Positions 52,535-60,953 of a stretch of 64,000 nt of DNA are shown here, piece by piece. The notes beneath the pieces are model-generated. The model was not told where the DNA came from, did no database searches, and was given only the letters and a program-made list of their open reading frames with translations. Source of the stretch: JBFLYN01 sp040756655 (GTDB taxonomy: Bacteria; Bacillota; Sulfobacillia; UBA8153); NCBI GenBank assembly GCA_040756655.1, contig JBFLYN010000009.1:22338-86337 (forward strand). The letters are read 5' to 3'. The translations under genes were made by a program, and so were the position numbers. Every line of letters starts with the position of its first letter. Within the stretch, counting starts at the first letter, position 1.

Positions 52535-52804
52535 CTACTTGCTGCGCTCCAGGTAGGCCCGCACCAGCTCTTCCAAAAGCTCGTCCCGTTCCAAACGGCG
52601 CACCAGGCTGCGGGCGTTGTTGTGGCTGGTGATGTAGGCCGGGTCTCCCGACAGAAGATAGCCGACGATCTGGTTGATCGGGTTGTACCCCTTCTCCTTG
52701 AGGGCCTCGTAAACCCGGGTCAGCACGTCATGGGCCTCGTAGACCTCATCGGCTTTGACCCTGAACATCCTGGTGCTCTCTTGAGATTCGGTCACTCCGA
52801 TCAT
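52535..52804 (-). CDS. ireB: IreB family regulatory phosphoprotein (UPF0297)
   Basis: 89 residues from ATG at 52804. The core YEALKEKGYNPINQIVGYLL is an unmistakable IreB stretch, followed by SGDPAYITSHNNARSLVRR. IreB is phosphorylated on N-terminal Thr residues by the PASTA kinase IreK in Enterococcus; Ser/Thr residues occur in TESQESTRMF here. It follows alaS by 71 bases as in other Firmicutes, but ruvX does not come next. Confidence 0.94.
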   Translation of the reverse strand: MIGVTESQESTRMFRVKADEVYEAHDVLTRVYEALKEKGYNPINQIVGYLLSGDPAYITSHNNARSLVRRLERDELLEELVRAYLERSK

Positions 52805-52875
52805 CTCCAATTCTCCCCATTGTCCATTGCATATAAATTCTCCACCCGGGAGGTTTTCCCTTCTCTGGCCCGGCC

Positions 52876-55539
52876 TTAGGCACCGGAGCTTTGGAGTTGC
52901 AGGGTTATGACCTCCCGGGCCCTCTCCAGGGCGTGCTCCAGGGCGGCTGGGTTCTTGCCGCCGGCCTGGGCCATGTCGGGACGCCCGCCACCACCGCCAC
53001 CCGCCACCGTCGCGGCTTCCTTGACCACCTGCCCGCAATGGACGCCGGACTTTACCGCATCGGCCGTGGCCATGGCCAGGAGCTGGACCCGGTCGCCACT
53101 CACGGCGGCCAGCACCACCACACCTGATTTCAACCGCTCGCGCACCAAGTCGCCCAGGCGGCGCAGGCTCTCGGCATCGGGCGCTTCCACCCTGGACACC
53201 ACCACCGACGTGGTACCCATCACCTGAGCCCGGGCCACCAGTTCACCAGCTGACGCCACCCGCAGCCGGTCCTGGACCGCCTCCAGCTCCCGCTGGGTCT
53301 CCTTGAGTTGCCGGGCCAGGTCGGCCACCCGGTCCGCGATTTCCCCGGGTCCGGCCTTGACCGTGGCACTCACTCGCTCTAGCTGGCCTTCCACGTCCCG
53401 GAAGTGATCCAGAAGACCGGTGCCGGTGACGGCCTCGATGCGTCTCAGCCCGGCCCCGATGCTGCTCTCGGAGATGATGCGGCAAAGCCCGATCTGCCCG
53501 GTGGAGCTCACGTGGGTGCCGCCGCATAGTTCGCGGCTTACCTTGCCGATCTCTACCACGCGCACGGTGTCCCCGTATTTCTCACCGAACAGGGCAATGG
53601 CTCCCTGCTGCCGGGCGGCCTCCATGTCCATGAGCCGGGCACGGACGGAAAGGTCGGCCAGGATGGCGTCATTGACCAGATCTTCCACCCGGGCCTTCTC
53701 CTCCGGAGTAAGCCCGGCAAAGTGGGTAAAGTCAAAGCGCAACCGGTCCGGCGAGACCAACGAACCGGCCTGGTTCGCGTGCTCTCCCAGCACGTCCTTG
53801 AGGGCCCGGTGGCAAAGGTGGGTGGCCGTGTGGTTGCGGGCGATGGCGGACCGGCGTCCGGCGTCCACCACGACCCGCACCGGCTGGCCGGCGGTTAGAG
53901 TGCCGGCTTCCACGTGCACCCGGTGCAGGTAGCGGCCGCCGCTGGCTTCCACGTCCAGCACCTGCGCCCGGCCGCCCGGCCACTCCCAAGTACCGGTGTC
54001 TGCCACCTGTCCTCCGGCCATGGCGTAAAACGGCGTGTGGCTTACCACCGCGAGGCCCTCCTGGCCCTCTTCCAGCCTTGAACAGCGTTGGCTTCCCGAC
54101 ATCAGCGCCAGCACGGTGGTGTCAAGTTCAAGGGTCTCGTAACCCCGAAATTCCGTGGGAGGAACTGCCTCCAGCTGGGCGCCGGCCTGGTGAAGGGCTT
54201 CCTCACCGGCCCGGCGCGCGGCCCGGGCCCGCTGCCTCTGTTCCTCCATGGCGACTTCGAAGCCCGCCCGGTCCACGCCTAACCCGTGTTCAGCAGCCAG
54301 GTCCTGGGCCAGGTCGATGGGAAAGCCGTAGGTATCGTAGAGCATGAAGGCCTCGTAGCCATCTAGTTCCTGCCGCCCCTGGGCCCGGGCCCGGTTCACC
54401 ATGTCCAGCGCCACGCGCAGGCCCTGTTCCAGGGTTTCCAAGAACCGTTCTTCCTCGGCCCGCATGGCGCGCACCACCAGTTCCTGTTGCTGGCGAAGTT
54501 CCGGGTAGGCCACGGCCATGCCCTCCACCACCACCGGTACCAGCCGGTGCAGGAAGGGACCGGTGATCCCCAGCTCCCGGCCGTAGCGCAGGGCCCGGCG
54601 GAGGATGCGGCGGAGCACGTAGCCCCGACCCTCGTTGGAAGGCAAGACCCCGTCGGCCATCATGAAGGTGCAGGCCCTTCCGTGGTCGGCGATGATCCTA
54701 AAGGGAAAGACCGTGCCGTGGGGGCCGTATCGCCCACCACTGATCTTTTCCACTGCCCGGATGATGGACAAAAACAGGTCGGTATCAAAGTTGGTGTCCA
54801 CGCCCTGCAGCACGGAAGCGATGCGCTCCAGCCCCATGCCCGTGTCCACGCTCGGCCGGGGCAGGGGAGTCATGGTGCCGTCCTCGTCCCGGTCAAACTG
54901 CATGAACACCAGGTTCCAGATCTCCAGCCAGCGGTCGCAGTCGCACTGCCCGATGGCGCAGTTTGCTCCGGCACAAGCCAGGTGCTCGCCGCGGTCGATG
55001 ATGATCTCGCTGCACGGACCGCAGGGACCCGTGTCGCCCATGGCCCAGAAGTTATCCTTGGCCCCCAGCCTGACGATGCGGTGGGCGGGCAGGCCCACCA
55101 CTTCCTGCCAGAGCCCGTGGGCCTCGTCGTCGTCCTGGTAGATGGTGGCCCACAGGCGGTCTGCGGGCAGACCGTACACGTCAGTCAGAAGTTCCCAGGC
55201 GTAGGCAATGGCCTCGCGCTTGAAGTACTCGCCGAAAGAAAAGTTCCCCAGCATCTCGAAAAACGTATGGTGCCGGGCGGTGTACCCCACGTTCTCCAGG
55301 TCGTTGTGCTTGCCGCCCGCGCGCACGCATTTTTGGGAGGTGACCGCCCGCACGTAAGGCCGCTTTTCCAGCCCCAGAAAGGTGTCCTTGAACTGCACCA
55401 TGCCGGCGTTCACAAACAAGAGCGTCGGGTCATCCACCGGCACCAGCGACGACGAAGGCACCACGGTGTGGCCCCGTTCCCGGAAAAACCTCAGAAACTC
55501 GCTGCGGATCTGGTCGGCAGTAAGCTTTTTCAACACCAT
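52876..55539 (-). CDS. alaS: Alanyl-tRNA synthetase
   Basis: About 887 residues, full length. Catalytic domain from the N-terminus (LRFFRERGHTVVPSSSLVP, HHTFFEMLGNFSFGEYFK); the editing-domain zinc ligands NHTATHLCH and CGGTHV; a C-terminal coiled-coil and C-Ala domain ending in HCGQVVKEAATVAGGGGGG, which is typical of the family. ATG at 55539 with GGGGGTG upstream; a TTG three codons later is possible. It is preceded by a T-box leader and a strong promoter, so it is controlled by uncharged tRNA-Ala. Confidence 0.96.
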   Translation of the reverse strand: MVLKKLTADQIRSEFLRFFRERGHTVVPSSSLVPVDDPTLLFVNAGMVQFKDTFLGLEKRPYVRAVTSQKCVRAGGKHNDLENVGYTARHHTFFEMLGNFSFGEYFKREAIAYAWELLTDVYGLPADRLWATIYQDDDEAHGLWQEVVGLPAHRIVRLGAKDNFWAMGDTGPCGPCSEIIIDRGEHLACAGANCAIGQCDCDRWLEIWNLVFMQFDRDEDGTMTPLPRPSVDTGMGLERIASVLQGVDTNFDTDLFLSIIRAVEKISGGRYGPHGTVFPFRIIADHGRACTFMMADGVLPSNEGRGYVLRRILRRALRYGRELGITGPFLHRLVPVVVEGMAVAYPELRQQQELVVRAMRAEEERFLETLEQGLRVALDMVNRARAQGRQELDGYEAFMLYDTYGFPIDLAQDLAAEHGLGVDRAGFEVAMEEQRQRARAARRAGEEALHQAGAQLEAVPPTEFRGYETLELDTTVLALMSGSQRCSRLEEGQEGLAVVSHTPFYAMAGGQVADTGTWEWPGGRAQVLDVEASGGRYLHRVHVEAGTLTAGQPVRVVVDAGRRSAIARNHTATHLCHRALKDVLGEHANQAGSLVSPDRLRFDFTHFAGLTPEEKARVEDLVNDAILADLSVRARLMDMEAARQQGAIALFGEKYGDTVRVVEIGKVSRELCGGTHVSSTGQIGLCRIISESSIGAGLRRIEAVTGTGLLDHFRDVEGQLERVSATVKAGPGEIADRVADLARQLKETQRELEAVQDRLRVASAGELVARAQVMGTTSVVVSRVEAPDAESLRRLGDLVRERLKSGVVVLAAVSGDRVQLLAMATADAVKSGVHCGQVVKEAATVAGGGGGGRPDMAQAGGKNPAALEHALERAREVITLQLQSSGA

Positions 55540-55557
55540 CACCCCCGGTGAAAGGTA

Positions 55558-55800
55558 AAGCCCCCACGTCCTTCAGGGACGAGGGGGCTAGCTCGCGGTA
55601 CCACCCTGGTTACGCCCAGGTTACGGGCGTCTCTCGGCGGCGCGGTAACGGGCGCAACCCGGCCGCTCTTGCCTGGGGCTGGGAGCAGCAGCTCCGGGAT
55701 GGCCTTCGGCCCGGGGTCCACGGGGCTTTCCCACCGAGAGCCCCTCTCTGGGGCGGAGAGCCCGGCCTACTTCTTCCCATCATGGCGTGAGTTTGTGATT
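55558..55800 (-). promoter_or_regulatory. T-box riboswitch leader of alaS
   Basis: On the minus strand the invariant T-box sequence GGTGGTACCGCGAGC (55605 to 55591) is followed by the terminator stem GCCCCCTCGTCC with GGACGTGGGGGC (55588-55560) and a U-rich tail. Upstream the Stem I hallmarks are visible: a GAAGTAGG motif and an AGAGAGG loop. A GCT triplet in GAGCTGCTGCTCC is a candidate alanine specifier. Uncharged tRNA-Ala would pair with it and stabilise the antiterminator. Confidence 0.9.
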
Positions 55801-55807
55801 GTGACTC

Positions 55808-55836
55808 ATTCTACCCCATCCGGGCGGGCGAGTCAA
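55808..55836 (-). promoter_or_regulatory. Sigma-A promoter of the alaS T-box transcript
   Basis: TTGACT (55831-55836) and TAGAAT (55808-55813) with exactly 17 bases between them on the minus strand. Predicted transcription starts near 55800, right at the beginning of Stem I. Confidence 0.85.
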
Positions 55837-55993
55837 GCCGTCAGTGCGTCGAGGCCAGGCCCCCGCCAAAGCAAGTGAGTTTTTACGGTGGAGACAGGAC
55901 AAGCAGGTTGTCTGTAGAGCAAGCGAGTTGAGGCTTTGCTTGAGGTAATAAGAGTCGGTAGGGGTGGCAAACCAGAAGAAGGATAGAGAGGCC

Positions 55994-56421
55994 CTACTGT
56001 GTCACTTCGACCCGGACCAGGGCTATGTGGCCAGCATAGTTCACGTCCCTGGCGAAAACGGCAGCCTCTCCTGGAGCCACTGCGACGATGCTGAGCAGCT
56101 GCCGGCTGCACTGGAAGGAGATGGTCCCGGAGCTATCGGTCCAGACCTCGGGGTTGGCGCCAAGGATTATACCCAAAGCCCCCGGTCGACCAGCACTACC
56201 TACGAGGGCGGGTCGAACTGCTGTATGGACCGGGTTATCGACCGGGTACTGCTTACGGTTACGGTGATGGTGGCCTGGCCCTGGAAAAGCCCACTATAGT
56301 CTACGGTGACGGTGGCCGTACCCGGCGTCATCCCAACGATCCAGACCTCGTCGGGCAATACCCGGTAGGCCCGGGCCACGCTCGGATCATCGGACACTAC
56401 CGACCCCACGGGCAAGTTCAA
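55994..56421 (-). pseudogene. Bacterial Ig-like (BIG2) repeat protein, broken
   Basis: Two adjacent segments in different frames look like BIG2 repeats: 56421-56200 (SVVSDDPSVARAYRVLPD, IVGMTPGTATVTVDYSG, ATITVTV) and 56176-55994 (WTDSSGTISFQCSRQ, IVAVAPGEAAVFARD, LVRVEVTQ). A stop and a frameshift separate them. The N-terminus with a signal peptide is missing. It is probably the tail of a cell-surface protein. Confidence 0.6.
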
Positions 56422-56758
56422 CTGGTAGTCGAAGACCTGTACAAACGCCCCGGGCGTAGACGACCATGGCCAGTGGCAGGTGACGCCTCAGGGTGCCCCT
56501 GGGGAGCAGATGGAGCGTTATGTCGTGCCAGAGCTCCAGGCCGGTGATGAGGAAGACGGCGCGTCAGGCCGCCGTGCCGGGGATCTGAACAAACAACTTG
56601 ATGTACGCGCTGAAGAAGAAGGCAGATAGGGCCAGCAGTAAGACCGTGGCGCGCAGGGTGATCGTGCTGGGGAACCCCCGGGCAAAAAGATAGAAGGCCA
56701 TCCACAGGCAGAGCACCATGGCAGTGAGGTTCACCAGCAACGTGGCTTCATGGAGCAT
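56421..56758 (-). pseudogene. Membrane protein N-terminus, broken
   Basis: 64 residues from ATG 56758 (LLVNLTAMVLCLWMAFYLFA, LLLALSAFFFSAYIKLFV) hold two membrane segments, then a stop; the homologous frame seems to continue after a shift as VFLITGLELWHDITLHLL and LPLAMVVYARG. That pattern resembles the membrane sensor region of some histidine kinases or diguanylate cyclases. No enzymatic domain follows. Confidence 0.5.
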
Positions 56759-56873
56759 GGCAACTCCCTGCCTTATGGGAAATACCCTTCACGTACCTCA
56801 TCCGGGAACATGCAGGTTCCGGCGAGAAGAGTCTGGCCGCACGGGTCCGGTGACCCTGCATCCAGGCCGGAGA

Positions 56874-57300
56874 CTAGCGGCCCTGGAAGTAGAGGTCGAG
56901 GTCCCTGGCGATGGTGTCCAGGTGGAACTTCTCGTGGTACAGAAACCGCCTATGACCTTTCTTCCCGTCCAGACCTCGCCGTACACCTTCTCCACCCGCC
57001 CCATGTCTTCCCGGGTCATTCTGCCTATGACGTGCACGGCCAGTTCCCGGTTGAGGACCAGCTTGTGCCACACATCCTGGGACCGGGGGAGCCGGGGCAG
57101 GTCCGACCAGAACCGGCTCAGATACCAGCGGTCGCAGGCCGCCACGTGGGCCAGCTGCTCCCGGATGGTCTTCCGGTGCGGGAGGGACCGGTACCTGCGC
57201 CCGGGGGTATGCGGTCCTTGAGGGTCCAGAACTCCGCCCGCAGGAGCACCATGGCCCGGAGGAAACCGGGCAGCTCGCCAGGGGTAAGCGGAACCAGGTG
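56874..57300 (-). pseudogene. DinB-like domain protein, frameshifted
   Basis: Residues PHRKTIREQLAHVAACDRWYL and VWHKLVLNRELAVHVIGRM match DinB/YfiT-like four-helix proteins; the end FLYHEKFHLDTIARDLDLYFQ is in another frame (stop at 56874). The start overlaps what remains of the HAD gene upstream, in a third frame (LLRAEFWTLKDRIPPG). Probably once a stand-alone gene. Confidence 0.6.
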
Positions 57301-57849
57301 GAAGATCCTGACCCTGGCCGGGTCCAGGTGGGGCTGTGCCAGCTGGCTGGCGGCCAGCGTCCGTTCCTCGCTGTCTCCCACCATCAGCCGCACGGGTTCC
57401 CAGTCGGTGCCGCGGACCAGGCACGGTATGCGGGTCATGTTGGCTCCCTCCCTGGCCACGTACTCGGCCATGCGCGCCCACGTGGGGGCCAGTGCATAGT
57501 AGACGTCGGAAGGAACGGCCGAGTCCCGGTAGGCAAAGGCGCTCAACCCTTCATCATGCCAGGCGAGGAGCAGGCCGCTCACGGCCTCCCGGGGTATGGT
57601 CACCACCCGCAGCGACCTCAGCATCACCGGATCGGCGATGACCCCGCCGTTGAAGGAGATGATGGGGCCTTCCAATCCCAGGGCCGTGCAGATGCCCACG
57701 GTGGACCGCGGGCGCCTGCCCGTGACCAGGCACACCTGCATGCCGCTGTTACGGGCGGCCCGGACCGCCTCTACCACCCGTTCTGTGAGTTTGCCTTTAC
57801 TGTCAAGAAGCGTCCCGTCGATATCCGAAGCCAGCAACCGGTAAGTCAT
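57300..57849 (-). pseudogene. Cof-type HAD hydrolase, C-terminally truncated
   Basis: Starts at ATG 57849 behind GGGAGG. HAD motif I SDIDGTLLDSKGKL, motif II LVTGRRPRS and the cap region (IISFNGGVIADP) are intact, but motif III (Lys) and motif IV (GDxxND) are missing; the frame instead runs into the DinB-like sequence. A deletion joining the two genes is the simplest explanation. Without motif IV it should not be active. Confidence 0.7.
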
Positions 57850-58607
57850 GAGGGCCTCCCATTCTATGGTCTCCAGGATCAACTGGCCGGCGGCAGCCAG
57901 GTCCGGCCAGGAGCGCAGGGACTTCGGATGGCACCCGCGCACCAGGATGCCGGGGATGCCGGCGGCCTGGGCTCCCAGCACGTCCGCCCGGATGTTGTCC
58001 CCCACCATCCAGGCGTACCGGGGCCGGTCCATGGCCTCCAGGGCCAGTTCGAAAATGCGTCTGTGAGGTTTCTCGTAGCCCAGGGCCGCCGAGTTGAAAC
58101 TCCAACCCATAGCGGCGCAAGCCCCAGGTGCTCGACGATGCTCGAAAGCTCCGGGACGTGGTTGGAGATGATGGCGTGGCTCCATCCCTCGCCGGCCAGG
58201 TGAGCCAGGGTGGGAAGAGCGTCGGGAAACAGCGACCAGGCGGCCGGGCCGGTGTAACGGGCGCGCACCATGGCCGCCATGCGGGCCGCGCAGCCGGGCG
58301 AGTTTCCGGTCTCCAGGTACCCGCGCAGGAACAACGGGGTGACCCGCGCCCACCACAGCGCCGGATCCGCCAGCTCCGGGTGGGGAAGCTCGGGCCGATG
58401 CCACGGGAAGCTGTCCGCAAGATATTGGCGGAAGCTCTCGGGAGTCAGCTCCGTGGCCGGTTCCAGTTCCGCGACAATCTCGTACATGGCCCGGCTCCAC
58501 ATGCCGTCGCGCCAGTAGCCCAGCGTGCCGTCGAAGTCCCAGAATATGACCTTATCCCTTTGCGCCGTGGGGCCGTCTTCTCTCTTCCGGGGTAAGCTAG
58601 GCTCCAA
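57850..58607 (-). pseudogene. HAD-superfamily hydrolase, frameshifted
   Basis: The first frame carries motif I FWDFDGTLGYWRDG and the motif II region SHAIISNHVPEL; a one-base shift near 58105 moves homology into the next frame, where motif III (GYEKPHRRIFELAL) and motif IV (WMVGDNIRADVLGAQ) lie. All four motifs survive, so the shift may be recent or a sequencing error. After the shift the frame has no stop before the next HAD gene. Confidence 0.7.
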
Positions 58608-58810
58608 ACCGCGCCCGGTTTCGCTCTTCTTTGCTGATGAGGGCCGAGGCCAAGTCCACTCTGGCCTCGTTGGCCGCGGCCAGGAGGTAGAAAAAGCAGT
58701 CAGTCGGCCAGCTCCTCGGAAAGCCCGGCCGTATCATCCCGGCGGGCAGTAACCTTTGCAGGATCCGCGCCGCCGCCCGGCGCAGCCGCCGTCGAAAAGC
58801 CATCCTACCC
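58597..58810 (-). pseudogene. MazG-like nucleotide pyrophosphohydrolase, frameshifted by a 4-base duplication
   Basis: The family end reads FYLLAAANEARVDLASALISKEE and stops at 58597; upstream, in the other frame, comes RRDDTAGLSEELAD. The two join perfectly as ELADCFFYL if one copy of a tandem GACT repeat (GACTGACT) near 58697 is removed, which also gets rid of a TGA. The N-terminal part is short and its start unclear. Confidence 0.6.
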
Positions 58811-58977
58811 TCATCCAATTCCGCACCGGCGGGCACCTCCTGTCGGCGGCCCCAGGCCATGGTCGCAGGCTTCTCCCACGCCTGAAGCAGAGCAACGGCC
58901 CTGGCGGGGAATGCGGGGCTCCCGGCGCGGGCACAACAAAATCCAGCGGGCCGCAAAAGTTTATTGGGTTTCCCCTA

Positions 58978-59006
58978 TTGACATAGGAAGTCTTCCTATG
59001 TAGTAT
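58978..59006 (+). promoter_or_regulatory. perR promoter with embedded PerR box
   Basis: -35 TTGACA (58978-58983) and -10 TAGTAT (59001-59006) are separated by 17 bases. The spacer and hexamer edges form a perfect palindrome: ACATAGGAAG (58981-58990), one T, then its exact reverse complement (58992-59001). A repressor on it would cover both hexamers, so the operon is very likely autoregulated. Confidence 0.85.
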
Positions 59007-59029
59007 TTGTTACAGAAGGGGTGACCTTA

Positions 59030-59467
59030 ATGGAACGGCAAGCCCACCATGAGCTGGAAGTCCTGAGAACGGCCGGGCTTCGTGCCACGCCACAACGGCT
59101 GGCCATCCTCAAGCTGCTCCTGGGCACCACGGCCCACCCGAGTCCCGAGACAGTCCACCGGGAATTGAAGCCCGCCTACCCGGGCCTCAGCCTGAACACC
59201 GTCTACCAGACCCTGCACGCCCTGGAGAAAGCCGGGGTGCTCCGTCGGGTCGGCGGGGAGCAGAACCTGTACCGGTATGACGCCAACGTACGTCCCCACG
59301 TGCACCTGGTCTGCCGCCGGTGCGGGCGGGTTGATGACTGCAACGGCGATCTGGGGCCACTGCTTGATAACTTGAGCCGGGCGGTGACGGCCGAGACGGC
59401 CTGGGAGTTGCGGGACCAGGACTCATGCTTCTACGGCTACTGCCCGCAATGCCGGGAGTCGGGGTAA
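59030..59467 (+). CDS. perR: PerR-type Fur family peroxide sensor
   Basis: 145 residues from ATG at 59030 behind AGAAGGGG. All five regulatory-metal ligands of Bacillus PerR (His37, Asp85, His91, His93, Asp104) align with an offset of one: His36, Asp84, His90, His92, Asp103. The structural zinc has its four Cys (CRRC near 95-98 and CPQC near the C-terminus). The conserved Asp104-type ligand separates PerR from Fur. The next gene is a rubrerythrin 35 bases on, a classical PerR target. Confidence 0.88.
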   Translation: MERQAHHELEVLRTAGLRATPQRLAILKLLLGTTAHPSPETVHRELKPAYPGLSLNTVYQTLHALEKAGVLRRVGGEQNLYRYDANVRPHVHLVCRRCGRVDDCNGDLGPLLDNLSRAVTAETAWELRDQDSCFYGYCPQCRESG

Positions 59468-59502
59468 CTCACACGAACACAACAAGGACAGGAGGAGCAG
59501 TC

Positions 59503-59934
59503 GTGAATTTGAACCTGACCAACGATGTGAAGCTGGGTGTAACCAAGGGGACCGAACTCGAAGAGGCAGTCAAGCAGAATTTCCGCGGCGAGACGTACGA
59601 AGTAGGGTTGTACCTGGCCATGGCCAGGCAGGCATACCGCGAAGGCTACCCGGAGATCGGCGAGGTGCTGGTGCGCATCGCCCAGGAAGAGGCCTGGCAC
59701 GCGGCGTCATACGCGGAGTTGAACGGCATGATCGCCGATTCCACCGCCGAGAACATCAAGAAGATGCTGACCGGAGAGCAAGCCGCCAACAGCGGCAAGC
59801 GGGAGACGGCGGTAAAGGCCAGAGAAGTCGGCAACGACCCGGCCCACGACTTCTTTGACGAAAGTTCACGAGATGAGGCACGCCACGCCCGGGCGCTCAA
59901 GGGACTCCTGGACCGTTACTTCCCGGAAGCCTGA
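59503..59934 (+). CDS. Rubrerythrin-type ferritin-like di-iron protein
   Basis: 143 residues from GTG at 59503 (AGGAGG upstream). Four-helix bundle with di-iron Glu/His motifs: FRGETYEVGLYL, AQEEAWHAASYAEL and SSRDEARHARAL. It lacks the rubredoxin domain of classical rubrerythrin, so it needs an external electron donor. It reduces hydrogen peroxide in anaerobes; operon with perR. Confidence 0.88.
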   Translation: MNLNLTNDVKLGVTKGTELEEAVKQNFRGETYEVGLYLAMARQAYREGYPEIGEVLVRIAQEEAWHAASYAELNGMIADSTAENIKKMLTGEQAANSGKRETAVKAREVGNDPAHDFFDESSRDEARHARALKGLLDRYFPEA

Positions 59935-59941
59935 GCACACT

Positions 59942-59980
59942 GCCGGGTGGCCGAGGGCTACGGCCACCCGGCTTATTTCT
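59942..59980 (+). terminator. Intrinsic terminator after the rubrerythrin gene
   Basis: GCCGGGTGGCCG (59942-59953) pairs with CGGCCACCCGGC (59961-59972), twelve pairs around seven bases, then TTATTTCT. Confidence 0.85.
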
Positions 59981-60019
59981 CTGCGTATCTGCCTACACCC
60001 CGCGGCCCCGGATACCCAG

Positions 60020-60535
60020 CTACCAGGCCGGGAGTTCATGCACCTTGCCACTGCCATCGCCTCGTTGAAGGCACTCTTTTGGCGGCGGCAGCAGGTCTTT
60101 AAGGATGGCCACCCGGAGAGAGTCCACGTGACCGGGCATACCGGCGTCATTGGTAAGAAACAGGCTGGCCCTCGCCTCAACAGCTGTGGCCAGCTGGATA
60201 GCATCGGGAGTTCGGACCCGAAACCGGGCGCGCAGCTCGGCAGACCTGACCGCCAGCTCAATGGTGAGCGGAACAACCCGGAGATGGGGATACGAGTTGA
60301 TCAGTGCGCTGTACTCGTCGGCAACGTCGAATCTACCCAGTGATATGGGTCGAACCAGCAACTCGGTCAATGTCAGGACGGACGTGACTGCCTGTAGTTC
60401 ACCGCGCTCTACCGGTCCAAAGAGGCATTCCTTCAGTGCTGCTGCCCAGGAACCACCTTCAAGATAGTAGATAAAGCAGTTAGTATCCAGGGCAACGATA
60501 TCATGTCCTCGCAAGGTAGTACTCAAGGCTGCCAT
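60020..60535 (-). CDS. PIN domain ribonuclease toxin (VapC-like)
   Basis: 171 residues: DTNCFIYYLEGG with the first catalytic Asp, a central TELLVRP with Glu, TPDAIQLATAV with Asp and FLTNDAGM with Asp, the acidic quartet of PIN nucleases. It overlaps its antitoxin gene by 13 bases. The protein tail past residue 150 is longer than in most VapC toxins. ATG at 60535. Confidence 0.88.
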   Translation of the reverse strand: MAALSTTLRGHDIVALDTNCFIYYLEGGSWAAALKECLFGPVERGELQAVTSVLTLTELLVRPISLGRFDVADEYSALINSYPHLRVVPLTIELAVRSAELRARFRVRTPDAIQLATAVEARASLFLTNDAGMPGHVDSLRVAILKDLLPPPKECLQRGDGSGKVHELPAW

Positions 60536-60777
60536 GTTTGCCGCTCCTGCTGGACATAATCCTCAGGTCGGACACCTCGCCAGAGCTCGCCATGTAGTCC
60601 CATGAGGCGCTCGCTGTAGCTGGCAGGCCTGGGTACGATCACCGCTGTTCTGCCCACCATGGTGATGAGGACAGCATCGCCTTCCTTCAGTCCAAGGCTC
60701 TTTCTGATCCGTGCCGGGATCACCATCTGGCACCTGCTGCCCAGCCTGACGGTCTCTACGAGGGTCTCCTCGTGCAT
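60523..60777 (-). CDS. AbrB/SpoVT-type antitoxin
   Basis: 84 residues: a swapped-hairpin AbrB domain (LGSRCQMVIPARIRKSLGLK, GDAVLITMVG) and a C-terminal part (LHGELWRGVRPEDYVQQE) that should wrap the toxin. ATG 60777 with AGGAAGGAGC upstream. It neutralises the PIN toxin and very likely represses the operon through the inverted repeat upstream. Confidence 0.87.
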   Translation of the reverse strand: MHEETLVETVRLGSRCQMVIPARIRKSLGLKEGDAVLITMVGRTAVIVPRPASYSERLMGLHGELWRGVRPEDYVQQERQTWQP

Positions 60778-60815
60778 ACCTTTGCTCCTTCCTACAACAC
60801 GACCGAACTACCTAC

Positions 60816-60860
60816 ATTGTACCCGGATGTTGGACCACATGTAAAGTATGTCCAACATCC
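60816..60860 (-). promoter_or_regulatory. Promoter and operator of the AbrB-PIN module
   Basis: On the minus strand TTTACA (60840-60845) and TACAAT (60816-60821) are 18 bases apart. An 11-base perfect inverted repeat, GGATGTTGGAC (60825-60835) and GTCCAACATCC (60850-60860), brackets the -35 element with 14 bases between arms. One arm lies in the promoter spacer. Confidence 0.8.
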
Positions 60861-60953
60861 TTACCGACCTGTCTTGAGGTCGGGGGCTTGTGCCGCGTTA
60901 TCTTGTGGGGCTGATATAGGCCAGCCTACCTGTACCTGCTACCCGGGCATACC

